A DNA stretch of 51,521 bases from Bradyrhizobium sp. NAS96.2. GTDB taxonomy: Bacteria > Pseudomonadota > Alphaproteobacteria > Rhizobiales > Xanthobacteraceae. The number at the start of each line of letters is the position of its first letter. The first letter of the stretch is position 1. The notes beneath the pieces are model-generated. The model was given only the letters and a program-made list of their open reading frames with translations, ran no database searches and was not told the origin of the DNA. Below, one piece after another: positions 36,001-44,511 of this stretch. The stretch is taken from assembly GCF_001908235.1 (NCBI RefSeq), contig NZ_LGHK01000032.1:1-51521 (forward strand). The letters run 5' to 3'. Made by a program: the position numbers and the translations under genes.

Positions 36001-36974
36001 CGCTTCTCCGCCGCTTTGCCGGTGTCACTGGCCGCCGCTGTGGTCTGAGCCTCGAGCGGGGACGGCCCGTCACAGCCTGCACGGTAGTCGTCGTCCACAT
36101 CCTGCTTCCTGACCGAGTATTGCTTCATGCCGCTGGCGGAATAGATCGCCACCGTGGTGCTCTGGCCGGCAACCGCACTCTGGCGCGCCAGCTCGGGCGA
36201 GACATCGCAGCTCGACGTCGCACCGGTGTCGGCCTTGTCCCACTGCTCGGCCGCAGCGCGGACGACGAGCGACAGCGTTCCAAGCTGCTTTGCGACGGCG
36301 ACCTTCTTGACCTGCTCCGGCTTGAGCTCCAGCGATACGGTTTGCGCGGTCTTGCCTACGACGGTGTTGCCGACGGGGCGCCCGCCCTGTGCGATCTCCT
36401 GATCGATCGCGATGACGCGCACGTTCGACAGAACGGTTTCGCTGACGGCGCGCTTCACCGGGTCCGCCTTCTCGAAGACCTGGGTCAACACGACGTCGAC
36501 ATTGTCGCCCGGCCTGATCAGACCCGAGACGCCGGTCTCCTCGTCAACCTTGATGCTGATCGCGCGGCTGTCCGGCGCCAGAACGCTGGCGAGGAAGCCC
36601 CGATCTTTCGGACGCAGGATGTCATCCAGGGTGATGGCGCTGCCGGCGTCGACGAACTTGCGAACCAGAGAGCCGGGAAGTCCGGCCTTGCTGTCAGGCG
36701 TTTCGAAGATCGCGCCTGCCGGGACACGATTCGGCGCCGCCTGGCGCACGGAGAAATCCTCGTCCCGCGCGAGCGTTCCTTTCGGCAGCGGACGCGTCGC
36801 AACAAAGTAGCCGACGGTCGCCGGCACCGCCGCCGGCGCTGGCGCAGGCGCCGGCTTTTCGGCGACCATCTCCGCAACCGGGTCCTTGCGGTTCGCGTTA
36901 TAGGCAATGATCCCGAGTGCCGTAGCTGCGAGCAGCAGCACCATGATGATCGAGACGCGCAAGGCGGACGACAT
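35997..36974 (-). CDS. cpaB: Flp pilus assembly protein CpaB/RcpC
   Basis: The 325-residue protein has an N-terminal membrane helix (SIIMVLLLAATALGIIAY), a Pro/Ala linker and a SAF domain (YFVATRPLPKGTLARDEDFS). The RcpC/CpaB core with GLIRPGDNVDVVLTQVFE follows. It acts in the periplasm beside the secretin. It starts 1 nt after the cpaA stop and overlaps cpaE, so the genes are coupled. Confidence 0.93.
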   Translation of the reverse strand: MSSALRVSIIMVLLLAATALGIIAYNANRKDPVAEMVAEKPAPAPAPAAVPATVGYFVATRPLPKGTLARDEDFSVRQAAPNRVPAGAIFETPDSKAGLPGSLVRKFVDAGSAITLDDILRPKDRGFLASVLAPDSRAISIKVDEETGVSGLIRPGDNVDVVLTQVFEKADPVKRAVSETVLSNVRVIAIDQEIAQGGRPVGNTVVGKTAQTVSLELKPEQVKKVAVAKQLGTLSLVVRAAAEQWDKADTGATSSCDVSPELARQSAVAGQSTTVAIYSASGMKQYSVRKQDVDDDYRAGCDGPSPLEAQTTAAASDTGKAAEKR

Positions 36975-36975
36975 G

Positions 36976-37482
36976 TCAAAATCCTTTGCTCAAAATAGCC
37001 CAGATACCGCCGCATGCGATGGCCACCCCGTAGGGCAGCGGTGCATGTCTCAAATGACGCCAGCGCTCGACCGCATAAACCCTTCGCGCAAGCGAGGATC
37101 CGGCGGGCGCCAGCCTCGGATATGGCAGACGGCGCATCATCAAATGCACTGCGGCCAGAGCGCCACCGGCCAATGCAGTTACGGTCAGCAACTCAATCAC
37201 GCCGGCGAGCGGGAGACCGATCGCCAAGGCAACCAGCAGCTTGACATCGCCGCCGCCGATCATTCCGCGCTGGTACATCACGAAGAGCACCAGAAACAGG
37301 ATTGCAGCAACGACCAGCGACTGCCCAATCTGCATCGGACCGGCCAGTTGACCGACGATCCCGAGGAACGCCAGTGCCAGACAAACTTCGTTTCGGATCA
37401 GCCGTGTCGCGATATCGATCGTTGCGACATAGAACAACAATGCGATTTCCAGACACGAGGTCGTGGACGCAATCCAATTCAT
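36976..37482 (-). CDS. cpaA: Flp prepilin peptidase CpaA/TadV
   Basis: The 168-residue polytopic protein has the two aspartates of the type IV prepilin peptidase family: Asp23 in YVATIDIATRLIRNEV and the GxGD-type motif GGGDVKLL about 75 residues on. It has no N-terminal methyltransferase domain, unlike PilD. It should cleave the two Flp prepilins and the TadE-like pseudopilins after Gly. It lies 68 nt after the first pilin gene. Confidence 0.92.
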   Translation of the reverse strand: MNWIASTTSCLEIALLFYVATIDIATRLIRNEVCLALAFLGIVGQLAGPMQIGQSLVVAAILFLVLFVMYQRGMIGGGDVKLLVALAIGLPLAGVIELLTVTALAGGALAAVHLMMRRLPYPRLAPAGSSLARRVYAVERWRHLRHAPLPYGVAIACGGIWAILSKGF

Positions 37483-37550
37483 AAAATATACGCCTCAGAA
37501 GTAGCGGGGGCATAGAATAATGCCCGCCGCCGAAGCGAGATCTTCTCTGC

Positions 37551-37763
37551 TTAAGCAGAAGCCGCGTTGGTAACGGTGGTCGCGATGGTGCTGATCGCAC
37601 TGGACAGCGCAGAACCGATACCGGTCGTAGCGTCTGTTCCGAACGCGGCAGCAACCGCGGCAACGATGCAAGCGGCCACGATCACGTATTCGAACGACAC
37701 AACGCCGTCCTTGTCCGCGCGCAGACGCAGCAACGCTTCTTTGGCCTTGATGTAATGCAACAT
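37551..37763 (-). CDS. flp: Flp/Fap-type major pilin, copy 1
   Basis: The 70-residue prepilin has a 20-residue leader ending KDG, then VVSFEYVIVAACIVAAVAAA. The E at +5 and Y at +6 fit the Flp cleavage motif. A Ser/Thr/Ala-rich tail follows. The ATG at 37763 is chosen because a longer frame runs into the other pilin gene. It is nearly a duplicate of the next copy, with long identical DNA stretches, for example around 37680-37716 and 37979-38015. Confidence 0.95.
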   Translation of the reverse strand: MLHYIKAKEALLRLRADKDGVVSFEYVIVAACIVAAVAAAFGTDATTGIGSALSSAISTIATTVTNAASA

Positions 37764-37849
37764 GGAGATGCCTCCTTTACCTTGCCGACATCGCAATCCG
37801 GTTGACGACTGTTGGCAGAAAGACTCTGCCAACGCCGTCGATGCTCGGA

Positions 37850-38065
37850 TCAGGCCGAGACCGCATTGGTGACGTTGGTGGTGATCGTGCTGATCGCGGA
37901 GCTCAGCGCCGAGCCGATGCCGGACCCGGTGCCAGTTCCGAATGCCGCGGCAACGGCGGCGACGACGCAAGCGGCGACGATCACGTATTCGAACGACACA
38001 ACGCCGTCCTTGTCCGAGGCGAGACGCTTGAAGGCTTCGGTGGTCTGGATAAAGAGGTTCAACAT
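37850..38065 (-). CDS. flp: Flp/Fap-type major pilin, copy 2
   Basis: The 71-residue prepilin starts MLNLFIQTTEAFKRLASDKD and has the same cleavage block (G then VVSFEYVIVAACVVAAVAAA). Its tail contains GTGTGSGIGSALSSAIST, differing slightly from copy 1. It is the first gene of the tad locus, 86 nt upstream of copy 1, so it is probably the promoter-proximal and most expressed pilin. Confidence 0.95.
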   Translation of the reverse strand: MLNLFIQTTEAFKRLASDKDGVVSFEYVIVAACVVAAVAAAFGTGTGSGIGSALSSAISTITTNVTNAVSA

Positions 38066-38432
38066 AGGAAAATATCCCTTTTACGATGAATTTACGCAAT
38101 ATGTTGGCGGCAAAATCCAAGGCCAACTAGGATTTTCTTATAATGCGTCGCGAGAAATCTGTCACTTGGTAATCGTTTATTAACCCTACCGGCGTAAGCG
38201 GCCGACACGCTCCTCGGCCGCGGCGAGCTAGAGGCAATGACAGGAAACCCCTTAAATTATAGGGATTTCCGCATTTCATGACATTTCCATGCGGTCGCCC
38301 CGTGCGAATACGGTCCGAGCGCCCGTCGCTCGGCGCTACCGCCTATGCGGGTCCAAGGCCGACCGCAGCATCCGGTATTTTGCGGTCCCGACCAGCCAAT
38401 GGGAGCCTGCCCGGTCGTCATGAAGTATCGAG
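38066..38432. other. Upstream region of the tad locus
   Basis: This 367-bp region is A+T-rich over about 38060-38180 and near 38240-38275. It holds the promoter candidate described separately and an imperfect 10-bp inverted repeat at 38243-38270 (arms GGAAACCCCT and AGGGATTTCC, one mismatch). The latter contains TATAAT on the minus strand but no matching -35 box. No gene is supported. Confidence 0.6.
38098..38126 (-). promoter_or_regulatory. Candidate sigma-70-type promoter for the pilin genes
   Basis: On the minus strand, TTGGCC (38126-38121) and CATATT (38103-38098) are spaced by 17 bases and lie 33 bp before the copy 2 start codon. Both boxes are partial matches, so the call is tentative. 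Confidence 0.4.
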
Positions 38433-39935
38433 CTACTTCCGGGATTCCGTATTGTCCCGCCGCTGCCGCCGAACGTGGACGACGGCGAGGTCATCGGCAT
38501 AGGCCCGCTGCCATTCCGGCAGCCGATCGAGCAGCCCCACCGCCGGAGTCGACGGAGACAGCAGCGTCGCGTCGATCTTGTATTCATCGAGCAATTTGAC
38601 GAAATCCGCCATATCGAACAGCGAGATGGCATTCACGTAGCGATCGAGAAAGGCTCCTCCGTACAGTTCAGCGCGCGAATCAATGAACACCGGAATGTTC
38701 TGGAACATCAGATATCCGCAGAAGAAGTAGGCGTTGAGGACGCGTTCCGCCCCCTGCTCCTTCAGTTTCTCAACCGCGGCGCGCGGCACGAGCGGTGGCG
38801 TCAGGTCCTTGACCGCGACCATCACCCCACTGGCGATGACGAGAGCGGCAATCGTTGCGATCACCGTTGAGCGCTTTGGGGCGACCACTTTCCGATTGTG
38901 CTGCAACTGGGCCCATGACAGGTGCTGCGCCAACGGACCGGCAATGAAGAATGGCGCAACCAGCGCAAAAACGTCGACATACCGCACGTGGACGAGCATC
39001 TGATAAACCACCGCCAGGAGCGTCGCGATCCTGATCGGAGGAAGCTTGAGCCCGCCGTAAAGCAGGTAGGCAAGGCCGGCTATCAGACATGGTGTGACAG
39101 TACTTAAGGTATTGAAGTCCAGCGGTTGCCACTCGCCAATATGCGAGAGCGCGCCTCCCAGGTGCATAATGCGCCCGATGACCAGCATCGATTCCGGCCC
39201 ATACGGGGTGATGCAAGCGGCCCCAAGCGCCAGCACCCCAAATCGAATCCATTGGACTGCAATCCTGATGCGGTCCGATTGATCCGACATCCAGAGCGCC
39301 TCCAGGGCGAACGGCCCGATCAGCGCCAAGGCCAGCACGAAGCTTCCGTGGAGGTTGGCCCAAAGCGTGACGAGCGCGAGATAAACCAAGGAAGGCGCCC
39401 GTCGCTCTTCGCTTGCTCTGACCAGCGCGTCAGCCCACACCACCATCAGGGGAAAGACCAGGACATGCGGGCGGGTGAACACGTGGAACGACGTCATAAC
39501 GATTGCAGCCGACGCCAGGATCGCGGCCGGTACGTTCGGCAGTCTTTTCAGGAGCAGGAGCGTAAGCAGGTAGTACGCGACCGACGCTGACAGCGCCGCC
39601 AGCATCACTGGCCCCGTCCATCCGGCCAGTTTGTAGGCAGCAAAATAAAGGACTTCGGACAGCCACTCACTGGTTATCCAGGGCGCACCGTGCATCGTGA
39701 AGGAGAACATATCGGCGTGAGGCACGGCACGATGATCGACGATCCACTGGCCGACCAAGATATGCCAATAGATGTCGGCATCCTTCAGCAGGAAAGTGCC
39801 CCTGGCGATGATCGTGAGATAGGCAGTCGCCGCGAGCAAGAGCGGCAACCAGGGCCGAAGGTAATCGCTGCGCCCGGAATTCACGGCCGGCCCGGTCTCG
39901 CTACTCACTTGAAGTGAGTTACTGCTTGACTGCAT
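38433..39935 (-). CDS. Polytopic membrane protein, GT-C-like
   Basis: The ATG at 39935 (GAGGG nine bases upstream) gives 500 residues; the longer frame lies over the upstream lipoprotein gene. About ten hydrophobic segments are seen. The first loop carries LLKDADIYWHILVG (49-62), with Asp52 and Asp54 in the place expected of a GT-C acidic motif. WITSEWLSEVLYF follows. The C-terminal 100 residues are soluble. The family is not one I can name, and it may be a surface-glycan or protein glycosyltransferase. A perfect 17-base palindrome (39903-39919) lies within its first codons. Confidence 0.6.
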   Translation of the reverse strand: MQSSSNSLQVSSETGPAVNSGRSDYLRPWLPLLLAATAYLTIIARGTFLLKDADIYWHILVGQWIVDHRAVPHADMFSFTMHGAPWITSEWLSEVLYFAAYKLAGWTGPVMLAALSASVAYYLLTLLLLKRLPNVPAAILASAAIVMTSFHVFTRPHVLVFPLMVVWADALVRASEERRAPSLVYLALVTLWANLHGSFVLALALIGPFALEALWMSDQSDRIRIAVQWIRFGVLALGAACITPYGPESMLVIGRIMHLGGALSHIGEWQPLDFNTLSTVTPCLIAGLAYLLYGGLKLPPIRIATLLAVVYQMLVHVRYVDVFALVAPFFIAGPLAQHLSWAQLQHNRKVVAPKRSTVIATIAALVIASGVMVAVKDLTPPLVPRAAVEKLKEQGAERVLNAYFFCGYLMFQNIPVFIDSRAELYGGAFLDRYVNAISLFDMADFVKLLDEYKIDATLLSPSTPAVGLLDRLPEWQRAYADDLAVVHVRRQRRDNTESRK

Positions 39936-40014
39936 GCTTTCTGTCCCTCGCTGCCGATCATCGTCGACTCGGACCGATGGGCGCAAGCCAGCAATCCCCT
40001 GAAAATCACCCTTT

Positions 40015-40611
40015 TCAAAAACAGGTCGCAGCGTCGCCTCCGAGGCGGCCACAACCCTCCGGGTTGGATTGTCGCCATTGCGTGACCGCCGCCGACGGCT
40101 TGCTCGCGTCGGCCGGCGCCGCTGGCAGCCTGCTGCGCTCTTCGTCGAGCAGTTGCGCATGGAGCTTCTGGATCTGGACGTTTCGCTCGAGCAGGGACAT
40201 TGTCCTTGCCTGAACCTGCTCGGCCAGCGCCTTGCGCAGCGCGTTCTCCCGATCGAGCAGTTCAGGAAACGGCAGCAGCGGCCGGACAAGATCGGTCGCC
40301 TTGATCACGCATGACGTCCGCGCCACCGCCTGTGCGATTTGATCCGGAAACGCGCTGCGGCATTCCGCGAGCGCGCCGTTGAGGTTGACGGTTTCCGCAA
40401 CCTTGGCCGCTGCGGGCGCGGTTGCCGTGTCCGGCGTCGGCTCCGTTGCGCTCGCCGTCGCCGGATCCACCTCCCCTTCGACAGCCTGGCGAGCCGCCCC
40501 GCAACAGGACAGCAGAATGCAGAGCGAGACAACGCCCAGGCATCTGGCGCGCTTTGGCCAAGTCTCGCCGCGCCGCTCCTCGACCGCGGCTCTCGCTTGC
40601 GCGTCGGTCAC
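40015..40611 (-). CDS. Probable lipoprotein with coiled coil
   Basis: I propose the GTG at 40611 (AGG six bases upstream), giving 198 residues. A TTG-start frame to 40794 is longer and would carry an odd Gln/Ala-rich start. A lipoprotein signal (LGVVSLCILLSCCG) points to Cys36. The mature part has a Thr/Ala/Pro-rich linker, then a helical stretch with Cys pairs (LAECRSAFPD, RTSCVIKATD) and a coiled coil (LRKALAEQVQARTMSLLERN). It lies 79 nt upstream of the GT-C-like gene and may be co-transcribed. No family is recognised. Confidence 0.5.
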   Translation of the reverse strand: MTDAQARAAVEERRGETWPKRARCLGVVSLCILLSCCGAARQAVEGEVDPATASATEPTPDTATAPAAAKVAETVNLNGALAECRSAFPDQIAQAVARTSCVIKATDLVRPLLPFPELLDRENALRKALAEQVQARTMSLLERNVQIQKLHAQLLDEERSRLPAAPADASKPSAAVTQWRQSNPEGCGRLGGDAATCF

Positions 40612-41260
40612 TGCAAGCCTGCCAGCGCGAGCCGCCTCCGCGCCCGTCGAGCCGCGCGCGCAGCGTGATGCCTGCGCCGTTGGCGCCTGCTGCTGTTGAT
40701 GGTGCTCCAAACCGAGCGATCCGAAGCTCGTATCGATAAAAAATCGTATCTGCAAAAAAGTGGTATCTCGAAATACCGCATCGGCGCAAAACAACGTCGG
40801 TACACTGCAATCATTTTAGATGTAGTTTCGTTGGCGGCGCAATGATCACCTTGCGGGCGGCTGCTCGTCAGTGCGATTGCGCCGCACCATTGCCTGAGCC
40901 GGCACGCGCCCCGACGACGCAGGCATCGCCGGCGCGCGGATGGCGGCACTCTTGCCCAGCTACGACCGCTACGGCCGCAGGCGAGGTTCGGTCCGGTCGC
41001 CCGACCGGCGCCTTATCAATACGCGCACGATCAGGTTGGCCCCGCTATGAAAATCGGCCCGCGTCGCTCCGGCCCGCTATCGGATCAGCAGCAGCCGGAT
41101 GAGAGAATCGTATCGGCGATGTTGAAATTTTCCGCTTCTTCCCCGCCTGTTCCATGTTCTAGGATTAGCCATTTCAATGAGGGCGCTCCCCCACCCGGCG
41201 CTCGAGGAATTTTAGAACCAAAGCGTACAGCAACTGATCCGGGCCTCCTGGGGACTTGAG
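40612..41260. other. Long intergenic region between divergent genes
   Basis: This 649-bp gap holds a GTATC direct-repeat cluster (listed separately) and an A+T-rich patch near 40730-40820. Short rightward frames at 40842-41102 and 41047-41259 have shadow-like composition and no convincing ribosome sites. Promoters for both flanking genes should lie here. Confidence 0.5.
40730..40778. promoter_or_regulatory. GTATC direct repeats and palindrome
   Basis: GTATC begins at 40730, 40746 and 40763, spaced 16 and 17 bp. The first two copies share the pattern CGTATC-NNN-AAAAAA, and the third is part of the palindrome GGTATCTCGAAATACC (40763-40778, one internal mismatch). This looks like a regulator-binding array upstream of the lipoprotein gene. 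Confidence 0.5.
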
Positions 41261-41797
41261 ATGACCGATCGTATTGCACTCTTCATCGACGGTGCGAATC
41301 TGCACACCACCGTCAAGAGTCTCGGTTTCGAGGTCGACTTCCGGCGACTGCTCGCGGAGTTCGGTAAACATGGGCAAATCGTCCGTGCATATTTCTACAC
41401 GGTGGTAAGGGACGACGACGAGTTCAGCAGCCTCCGGCCGCTGGTGGATTGGCTCGATTACAACGGGTATGCGGTCAGGAGAAAGGCAGCCAAGCAGCAC
41501 GACGACGGCGATGGACGGCGGCGCATGAAGCGCAGCATCGGTATCGAGCTCGCGGTCGACGCATTGGAAATCGCGCACCGCATCGACCATGCGTTCCTGT
41601 TCTCGGGCGATGGTGACTTGCGCGCCGTTGTCGAAGCCGTCAGGCGGATGGGCGTGCGCGTCACCGTCGTGTCCAGCATTCGAACGAAGCCTCCGATGAT
41701 CGCCGATGAGCTGCGCCGGCACGCTGACGTGTTCGTCGAGCTCGACAACCTCAGGCCATCGATCGAGCGTCCGGCGCATCCGATCGCGCCGGAATGA
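41261..41797 (+). CDS. NYN-domain (LabA/DUF88-type) putative RNase
   Basis: The 178-residue protein has the NYN (PIN-like) residues: ALFIDGANLH with Asp10, GIELAVDAL with Asp100, and FSGDGDL with Asp117 and Asp119. Family members are metal-dependent nucleases, probably acting on RNA. No extra domain follows; the tail is short and Pro-rich. It stands alone between a lipoprotein gene and a secreted protein gene. A regulatory or RNA-processing role is inferred from the fold only. Confidence 0.88.
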   Translation: MTDRIALFIDGANLHTTVKSLGFEVDFRRLLAEFGKHGQIVRAYFYTVVRDDDEFSSLRPLVDWLDYNGYAVRRKAAKQHDDGDGRRRMKRSIGIELAVDALEIAHRIDHAFLFSGDGDLRAVVEAVRRMGVRVTVVSSIRTKPPMIADELRRHADVFVELDNLRPSIERPAHPIAPE

Positions 41798-41910
41798 CGA
41801 ACGCGCCGGGCGCGCGGCCTGGCCGGCATGTCCGTACATCACCGAGTTGCGCCGGCCGGGCTGAGGCACCAGTATGATTCCAACCAACGCAACTGCAGAG
41901 GGAAACACCA

Positions 41911-42354
41911 ATGTGGAGGTCGGTCGGCTGTGTGTTGTTGCTGACGACGACAAGCGCAGCGATAGCTCAGCCTTCAAGGTTCACCTGTGACACGCCGCGA
42001 GGCAAACGGGTTGAGGCTGGCTCCTCAGGCAACGTTCAGTGGATCGACGACGATCTCGATACGGTCCGGCCGTCGGTGGTGATCGATGGCGAAACCTTCT
42101 CGGTCACCTGGGGGACCTCTGCGGCGACGGAAGGCAAGGGAGCCAAGCTCACCACCTATGTCTTTGCGGCTGCCCACCGCACCGCGGCATCGATCTTTGC
42201 GACCCGTGTGGACGAGTCCACGGCCGAGATCTTCCGGTTCTATTTTGCCAGCAGGTCGCTCTACAAATTAACGAGCCGCCTCGAGAGTCCCTCAGCTGAC
42301 GCCAAGGCCACGCCCTTCGTCGCAACCTACCTGGCGACCTGCCGCGAGCAGTAG
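41911..42354 (+). CDS. Secreted hypothetical protein, 147 residues
   Basis: The start has GAGGG eight bases upstream. A signal peptide (MWRSVGCVLLLTTTSAAIAQ) is followed by a small beta-rich domain with two Cys (FTCDTPRG and LATCREQ) that could bridge the N- and C-termini. No family is recognised. It precedes the type I secretion operon by 268 bp and has an inverted repeat just after its stop. Confidence 0.7.
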   Translation: MWRSVGCVLLLTTTSAAIAQPSRFTCDTPRGKRVEAGSSGNVQWIDDDLDTVRPSVVIDGETFSVTWGTSAATEGKGAKLTTYVFAAAHRTAASIFATRVDESTAEIFRFYFASRSLYKLTSRLESPSADAKATPFVATYLATCREQ

Positions 42355-42622
42355 GTGGTGGGCGGGCGTTAAGGGCGACTTAACTGACCTTTGCTGTTCC
42401 ACTCGCCGGTGTTGCTGGCCGGCACCAGCCGGAATGCTCGATCAACGGCACCCAAATCATTGAAATTTAATAAAAATTTCAATAGTCCTCGGCCACCGAC
42501 GCCTAGCTGCTCCGCCCCACTTAGGGCCGCGGTGTGGCTGAAATGTCATAGGTTGAGGAACCGTCCTTTGTTAGCTTCCGTCAGATTCTACGTAAGATTT
42601 TTTGAGAGTAGGGGCGGGGATT
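42355..42622. other. Upstream region of the type I secretion operon
   Basis: This 268-bp gap has GTTAAG/CTTAAC arms at 42368-42384, just after the previous gene, and an A+T-rich perfect dyad at 42459-42483 (listed separately). The promoter of the TolC-type gene should lie between 42480 and 42600. No small gene is supported. Confidence 0.55.
42459..42483. promoter_or_regulatory. Perfect A+T-rich inverted repeat upstream of the secretion operon
   Basis: Arms ATTGAAATTT and AAATTTCAAT (10 bp each) flank AATAA. It lies 140 bp before the TolC-type start codon in otherwise G+C-rich DNA. It has the size and symmetry of a dimer-binding operator. Confidence 0.55.
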
Positions 42623-44341
42623 ATGAAATCGGCATACACGGTCATCGCGTGCCTTTGCCTGGCGGCAACGCCAGCATGTGCCGAGGTTTTTTCCATTAAC
42701 GATGCGTTGCGCCAGGCAATGCTGACCAACCCTGGCGTGGGCGAGGCTTCCGCGAATCGGCGGGCGACGGAAAGCGAGCTGAGGCAGACCCAGAGCACGC
42801 TGCTGCCGCAGGTGCGCATCGACGCCAGCTACGGGCCGGAAAAGTTCGATCAACCGCCGGGCTTTATCGCGCCGTCCATTCAGGCACCGACCGTGGGTGC
42901 AGGACCGTGGCGCAATGGCAGCCAGGAATCCGTGGTCGTTCGCCAGCTGCTCTGGGACGGCTTCTCGTCGATTTACGACGTCTGGCGCCAGACCGCGCGC
43001 GTGAATGCGGCGGCCTCGCGCGTCAAGGAACGGACCGAGCTGCTGGCCCTCGACGCAGCCGAAGGCTACATGGACGTCGTGCGCTACATCCGGCTGGTGA
43101 GCCTTGCCCAACAGAACGTCGCGAACCACGAGAAGATCTTTGCGAACGTGAACTCCCGCTTCTCGGGCGGCCGGGCCGGCGAAGGCGACCTCGAGCAAGC
43201 CCGTGAGCGCGTCGAGAGCGCGCGTGCGGCGCTCGCCGAATTCCAGCGCAGCCTCGATGACGCAAGGGCGAAGTATCGCAAGGTTGTCGGCCTCGAGCCG
43301 ATCAATGTCCGCTTCCCTGCCCCGCTCGGCGGACTGCCGCACAGCCGCGACGAAGCGCTGGCGACCACGCTGCGGTTCAATTCGACGATTGCGGCGGCCC
43401 AGTCCGACGCCGACGCCGCCAAGCATGCATTCAAGGCCACGGACGGCACGTTCGGCCCCAAATTCTATCTTGAGGGACGCGCGACCCACTACGACAACTC
43501 CTTCCCCTACGTGACCGCACCGGGAAATCCCGCCGTGACCCATGAGGATTACAGCGGCAAGGTGGTGATGTCCTGGGACATCTTCCGCGGCGGCCAGGAC
43601 GCCTGGAACAGGTCGGAGAAGGCCGAGCGCTATACCGAAGCCACCATGCGCCACGCGCGCTTGCAACGTGACGCCTATGAATCGATCGACAAGGCATGGA
43701 ATGCCCGTACGATTACGGCCACGCGCATCGCGGCGCTGACGCGCCAGCTGGAAGCCGACCGCAAGACCATCGCGGCCTTCCAGAAGGAATACGAGCTTGG
43801 TCAGCGCTCCCTGATCGACTTGCTCAACGCGCAGAACCAGTTCTTCAACGCATCGGTCTCGCTCACCTCCGCCCGCAGCGTCGTCGTTTTCGCCGACTAC
43901 CAGCTGCTGGCCGCGATGGGCACCCTGATCGAATATCTGAAGGCTCCTCCGCCGGTCGACGCCGCGCCCACCGACATGCTGTCGATCGGCCTGCCGCGCT
44001 ATTCGTTCCCCACCCTTCGCGTGAACCTGCCGCAAACCGGCTCCGAGCCGCTGCACGTCGCCGTTCCGGGCCCGACCGCCACGGTCCGCCCGGCCAAGGG
44101 TTACAGGGAGGGCTATGCGTCGGCCCAGCCGGCGAAGGATGTCGGGTTTGCCGACCGGTTCAGCGGTTCGACCGCGACCGCTTCCGTGCCCGGCTCAGCG
44201 GAATGGATGCAGCAGCAGAAGAGCGCTGCGGACGGCCCGAACGTGATTTACGCGGATCCGTCGGTCACGGCGAATGCCAGTTCCTATGCGTCGACGAAGC
44301 CCCATTGGTTGCTGTCGGCATTCCCGAGTTCCGGTAAATAG
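42623..44341 (+). CDS. TolC-family outer-membrane protein of a type I secretion system
   Basis: The ATG at 42623 is used (GGGG nearby) because a signal peptide follows (VIACLCLAATPACA, cleavage near 20); a TTG-start frame from 42602 adds seven residues. The 572-residue protein has two outer-membrane efflux repeats (NPGVGEASANRRATESELRQ and later GKVVMSWDIFRGGQDAWNRS) and the conserved YELGQRSLIDLLNAQNQFF. The last 110 residues are a low-complexity periplasmic tail. It is the LapE/TolC-like exit duct, upstream of the ABC and HlyD genes. Confidence 0.92.
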   Translation: MKSAYTVIACLCLAATPACAEVFSINDALRQAMLTNPGVGEASANRRATESELRQTQSTLLPQVRIDASYGPEKFDQPPGFIAPSIQAPTVGAGPWRNGSQESVVVRQLLWDGFSSIYDVWRQTARVNAAASRVKERTELLALDAAEGYMDVVRYIRLVSLAQQNVANHEKIFANVNSRFSGGRAGEGDLEQARERVESARAALAEFQRSLDDARAKYRKVVGLEPINVRFPAPLGGLPHSRDEALATTLRFNSTIAAAQSDADAAKHAFKATDGTFGPKFYLEGRATHYDNSFPYVTAPGNPAVTHEDYSGKVVMSWDIFRGGQDAWNRSEKAERYTEATMRHARLQRDAYESIDKAWNARTITATRIAALTRQLEADRKTIAAFQKEYELGQRSLIDLLNAQNQFFNASVSLTSARSVVVFADYQLLAAMGTLIEYLKAPPPVDAAPTDMLSIGLPRYSFPTLRVNLPQTGSEPLHVAVPGPTATVRPAKGYREGYASAQPAKDVGFADRFSGSTATASVPGSAEWMQQQKSAADGPNVIYADPSVTANASSYASTKPHWLLSAFPSSGK

Positions 44342-44370
44342 AGGGGGCCAACCAGAATCAGGACTTCCGG

Positions 44371-44392
44371 AAGGGCCCCAAATGGGGCCCTT
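44371..44392 (+). terminator. Terminator-like hairpin after the TolC-type gene
   Basis: Arms AAGGGCCCC and GGGGCCCTT (9 bp, 4-nt loop AAAT) begin 30 bp after the stop codon. Only a short T run follows. It may reduce read-through into the ABC transporter gene. Confidence 0.6.
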
Positions 44393-44511
44393 TCGATTCC
44401 CGTATTAATACTTAAAGCAAGTTTCGCTGATTTTGTTCGCCATTTGTTGTAGCCTGCCCGAAATCATCGAATGCGATTTCTGCATTTCCATTTTGGTTGT
44501 CGAGGTTTCAG

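Noticed and set aside
38098..38126. Sigma-54-type promoter before the pilin genes
   Set aside because: The GG and GC elements are 11 rather than 10 bases apart, so I kept only a tentative sigma-70-type call.
40842..41259. Two short rightward frames before the NYN gene
   Set aside because: They are Arg/Pro/Ala-rich, lack ribosome sites and overlap each other.
42581..44056. Leftward 491-codon frame antisense to the TolC-type gene
   Set aside because: It has no family features and no ribosome site, while the plus strand carries the TolC repeats.
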